Origin: Paucidesulfovibrio sp050251775
GTDB lineage: Bacteria > Desulfobacterota > Desulfovibrionia > Desulfovibrionales > Desulfovibrionaceae
Length of the DNA: 44,124 nt
Assembly (NCBI GenBank): GCA_050251775.1
Contig: JBFWMD010000024.1
Span: 1-44,124 of the forward strand
Direction: 5' to 3'
Shown here: positions 42,716 to 44,124 of the stretch, one piece after another
Numbering within the stretch: position 1 is the first letter of the stretch
How the letters are laid out: each line of letters opens with the position of its first letter
Notes under the pieces: model-generated
Databases searched by the model: none
What the model was told of the DNA's origin: nothing
Seen by the model: only the letters and a program-made list of their open reading frames with translations
Position numbers and translations under genes: made by a program

Positions 42716-43381
42716 ATGCTCAGCGAATTCTATTCCTTCATCGACCCTGCGCTGATCGCGCCTTTCCGGCTCTCCGGCAACGAGTATCTCGGCTTCGGCC
42801 TGGGTCTGGTCTGGATCGCGCTGATGGCCACGGTCATTGGCGAGCTGTGCATGGCCGGGGTTTATTTTTTCAATCGCGGACATTTCCGCGAAATGCGCGG
42901 CGAGATGATCCGGCACAACAACCTTTCCATTCGCGCCCTGGGGTTCAAGGACAAGGCCAGCTACAAGGCCTGTAACTCCATCGCCAACGAGGAGTTCGGC
43001 CGCAATTTCTTTGCGGGCATCGCGCTGTTCGCCTCTTCGGTCTGGCCCGCGTTTTTTGCCATGGGCTGGTTCGATTTCCGCTTCCACGGCGTGGAATTCA
43101 CGCTGCCCCTGTTCGATGCCGTGGGGCCGGGATTCCTCTTCGTGCCCACGTACATCCTCGTGCGCATCGCCTTCCACAAAGCCAAGCCCTGGCTGCCGCT
43201 GTTCTCCTGGATCAAGAAGAAGATCGCGGAGAATGAGGAGGGCGAGGAGATGATCACTTACATGGACATCGTCAAGAAGCCGGAAGCGGAAACCGTGGAG
43301 ACGGCGAAGAGCGCTGCACGGCGCGCGACCCCGGCCCGGAGCAAGGCCGCTGTCGCGGACGAGAGCGCGGCCACGCACTGA
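42716..43381 (+). CDS. Membrane protein of unknown function with charged tail
   Basis: The 221 residues have a first helix (about 27-50, LGLVWIALMATVIGELCMAGVYFF), a charged amphipathic region (RGHFREMRGEMIRHNN), two more helices (about 97-150) and a Lys/Glu/Ala-rich cytoplasmic tail. The order helix, basic cytoplasmic loop with paired Met and Arg, and later helix pair recalls DUF106/EMC3-type insertases, but I cannot support that assignment. GAGGAA precedes the ATG. It follows the TSUP gene by 184 bp and may belong to the same unit. Confidence 0.7.
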   Translation: MLSEFYSFIDPALIAPFRLSGNEYLGFGLGLVWIALMATVIGELCMAGVYFFNRGHFREMRGEMIRHNNLSIRALGFKDKASYKACNSIANEEFGRNFFAGIALFASSVWPAFFAMGWFDFRFHGVEFTLPLFDAVGPGFLFVPTYILVRIAFHKAKPWLPLFSWIKKKIAENEEGEEMITYMDIVKKPEAETVETAKSAARRATPARSKAAVADESAATH

Positions 43382-43405
43382 GCTGGCCGCCGGGGACTCC
43401 AAGCG

Positions 43406-43451
43406 GACAGAAGCCGCCGTACATGAAGAGGTACGGCGGCTTCTGTCTTTT
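43406..43451 (+). terminator. Strong terminator after 43381
   Basis: A 17 bp perfect stem (43406-43422 with 43431-43447) with an 8-base loop is followed by TTTT. It also stands downstream of the convergent gene at 43500-44009. Confidence 0.93.
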
Positions 43452-43499
43452 CGCGCTTGTTGTGCTCAATGCGGCTGGACGCCGATTCGGAGCGGTTCG

Positions 43500-44009
43500 C
43501 TAGCGTGCGTGCTCCTGCACGGCCAGGAGCAACTCGTCAGGATTGCTCGGGGCCAGGAGCAGGCGCACCTCGCCCGCGTCCACAAATACGGCATTGTTGC
43601 TGTTGCCGAGCACAAAGGCCTCGCCGCCGTCCGCCAGGGTGAACGTGCCGCAGCGGTAAAGTCCGAACTTCATGCCGCGTTTGGTTCCGGTGATGGCCAG
43701 CTTGGGGTCGGACTTGAGGTCCACGCGGTCCACGCGGGTCACGTCGCTCCAGGGCAGGGCCAGATCCAGGAACGGGGGACCGCTGAGCAGCAGTCCGTCT
43801 GTGTCCTCCGTGATTTCCGCCCGGGCCGGATTGACCAGGAGCATGTACCAGTAGAGCAGGGCCAGGGGACCGGCCACGGCGATGAGGCAGATGCCCGTCC
43901 AGGTCAGGCCGGACCGGAAGGACCAGGCCGTCGTGCCCGCCACGACCGCCACCGACAGGATGAAGCCGAAAACCACCCAGCGGTTCATGGGAACCCGGAA
44001 TACGTGCAT
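43500..44009 (-). CDS. PH-domain-like membrane protein
   Basis: The 169 residues from the ATG at 44007-44009 (GGAGG 9 bases upstream) carry two N-terminal helices (VVFGFILSVAVVAGTTAW and GICLIAVAGPLALLYWYMLL) followed by a beta-rich domain (about 65-165; LLLSGPPFLDLALPWSDVTRVDRV, GTFTLADGGEAFVL, LLLAPSNPDELLLAV). This two-helix plus PH-like layout is that of bacterial PH-domain membrane proteins. The function is unknown. No gene is visible in the remaining bases to the window end. Confidence 0.8.
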   Translation of the reverse strand: MHVFRVPMNRWVVFGFILSVAVVAGTTAWSFRSGLTWTGICLIAVAGPLALLYWYMLLVNPARAEITEDTDGLLLSGPPFLDLALPWSDVTRVDRVDLKSDPKLAITGTKRGMKFGLYRCGTFTLADGGEAFVLGNSNNAVFVDAGEVRLLLAPSNPDELLLAVQEHAR

Positions 44010-44124
44010 TTTTTCAGACCTCCACATCGTCTTTATGGATGCGGACTATAGTACGTTTCTGGTGCGCGGTCAAAAAAACGTTGGAATGGTGCGGTTGTTG
44101 CGGTAGACTGCCGAAGCCCGACAG

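Overview
The window reads as a piece of a GC-rich chromosome from a sulfate-reducing deltaproteobacterium of the Desulfovibrionaceae type. The evidence is the gene content: a Tat-exported selenocysteine formate dehydrogenase with a two-cluster-rich FeS subunit and its maturation genes, an FmdE-molybdopterin-binding fusion, a LytSR pair next to a CstA transporter, a TSUP (TauE/SafE) permease with a signal peptide, and many signal-transduction genes. The assignment is by gene content and order only; no rRNA or tRNA gene is present.

Layout. 1-2,668 is a modular Rhs toxin locus: a short Rhs core carrying an L,D-transpeptidase-like tip, a secreted candidate immunity protein, and then a second, displaced copy of the end of the Rhs core with another tip that is frameshifted and runs off the window. 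3,023-5,802 is a histidine kinase/NtrC-type regulator pair on the minus strand. 5,948-12,784 (plus) holds a Cys-rich membrane protein, LytTR regulator, LytS kinase, CstA-family transporter, two small proteins and an ArsA-like ATPase. 12,781-14,925 is a MocR-type regulator divergent from a LysE-type exporter, with a candidate direct-repeat operator between them.

15,098-24,257 (plus) is a tightly packed run of nine genes: periplasmic double rhodanese, NMT1/THI5-type binding protein, Cache-HAMP-SpoIIE phosphatase, STAS antagonist, RsbW-like kinase, Na/Pi cotransporter, a degenerate ATPase-acetyltransferase-like fusion and a HisC-like aminotransferase. It looks like a partner-switching module with periplasmic input and no sigma factor nearby, and is the best candidate here for an undescribed system. 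24,386-28,458 holds a diguanylate cyclase, a PhzF-family protein whose 3' end overruns the next gene, a binding protein and a VPLPA-CTERM protein. 28,527-30,164 holds a Crp/Fnr regulator, a tiny zinc-ribbon protein and thiol peroxidase.

30,253-40,550 (minus) is the molybdenum/tungsten section: a molybdopterin oxidoreductase without a Tat signal, a ModE-like DNA-binding protein, then fdhA (with in-frame UGA), fdhB, fdhE, fdhD and fmdE-moeA fusion. Across a long intergenic region, 40,880-43,381 (plus) encodes a four-cluster ferredoxin, the TSUP permease and a membrane protein. A PH-domain-like membrane protein closes the window on the minus strand.

All calls come from reading motifs and arrangement by eye; no database search was run.
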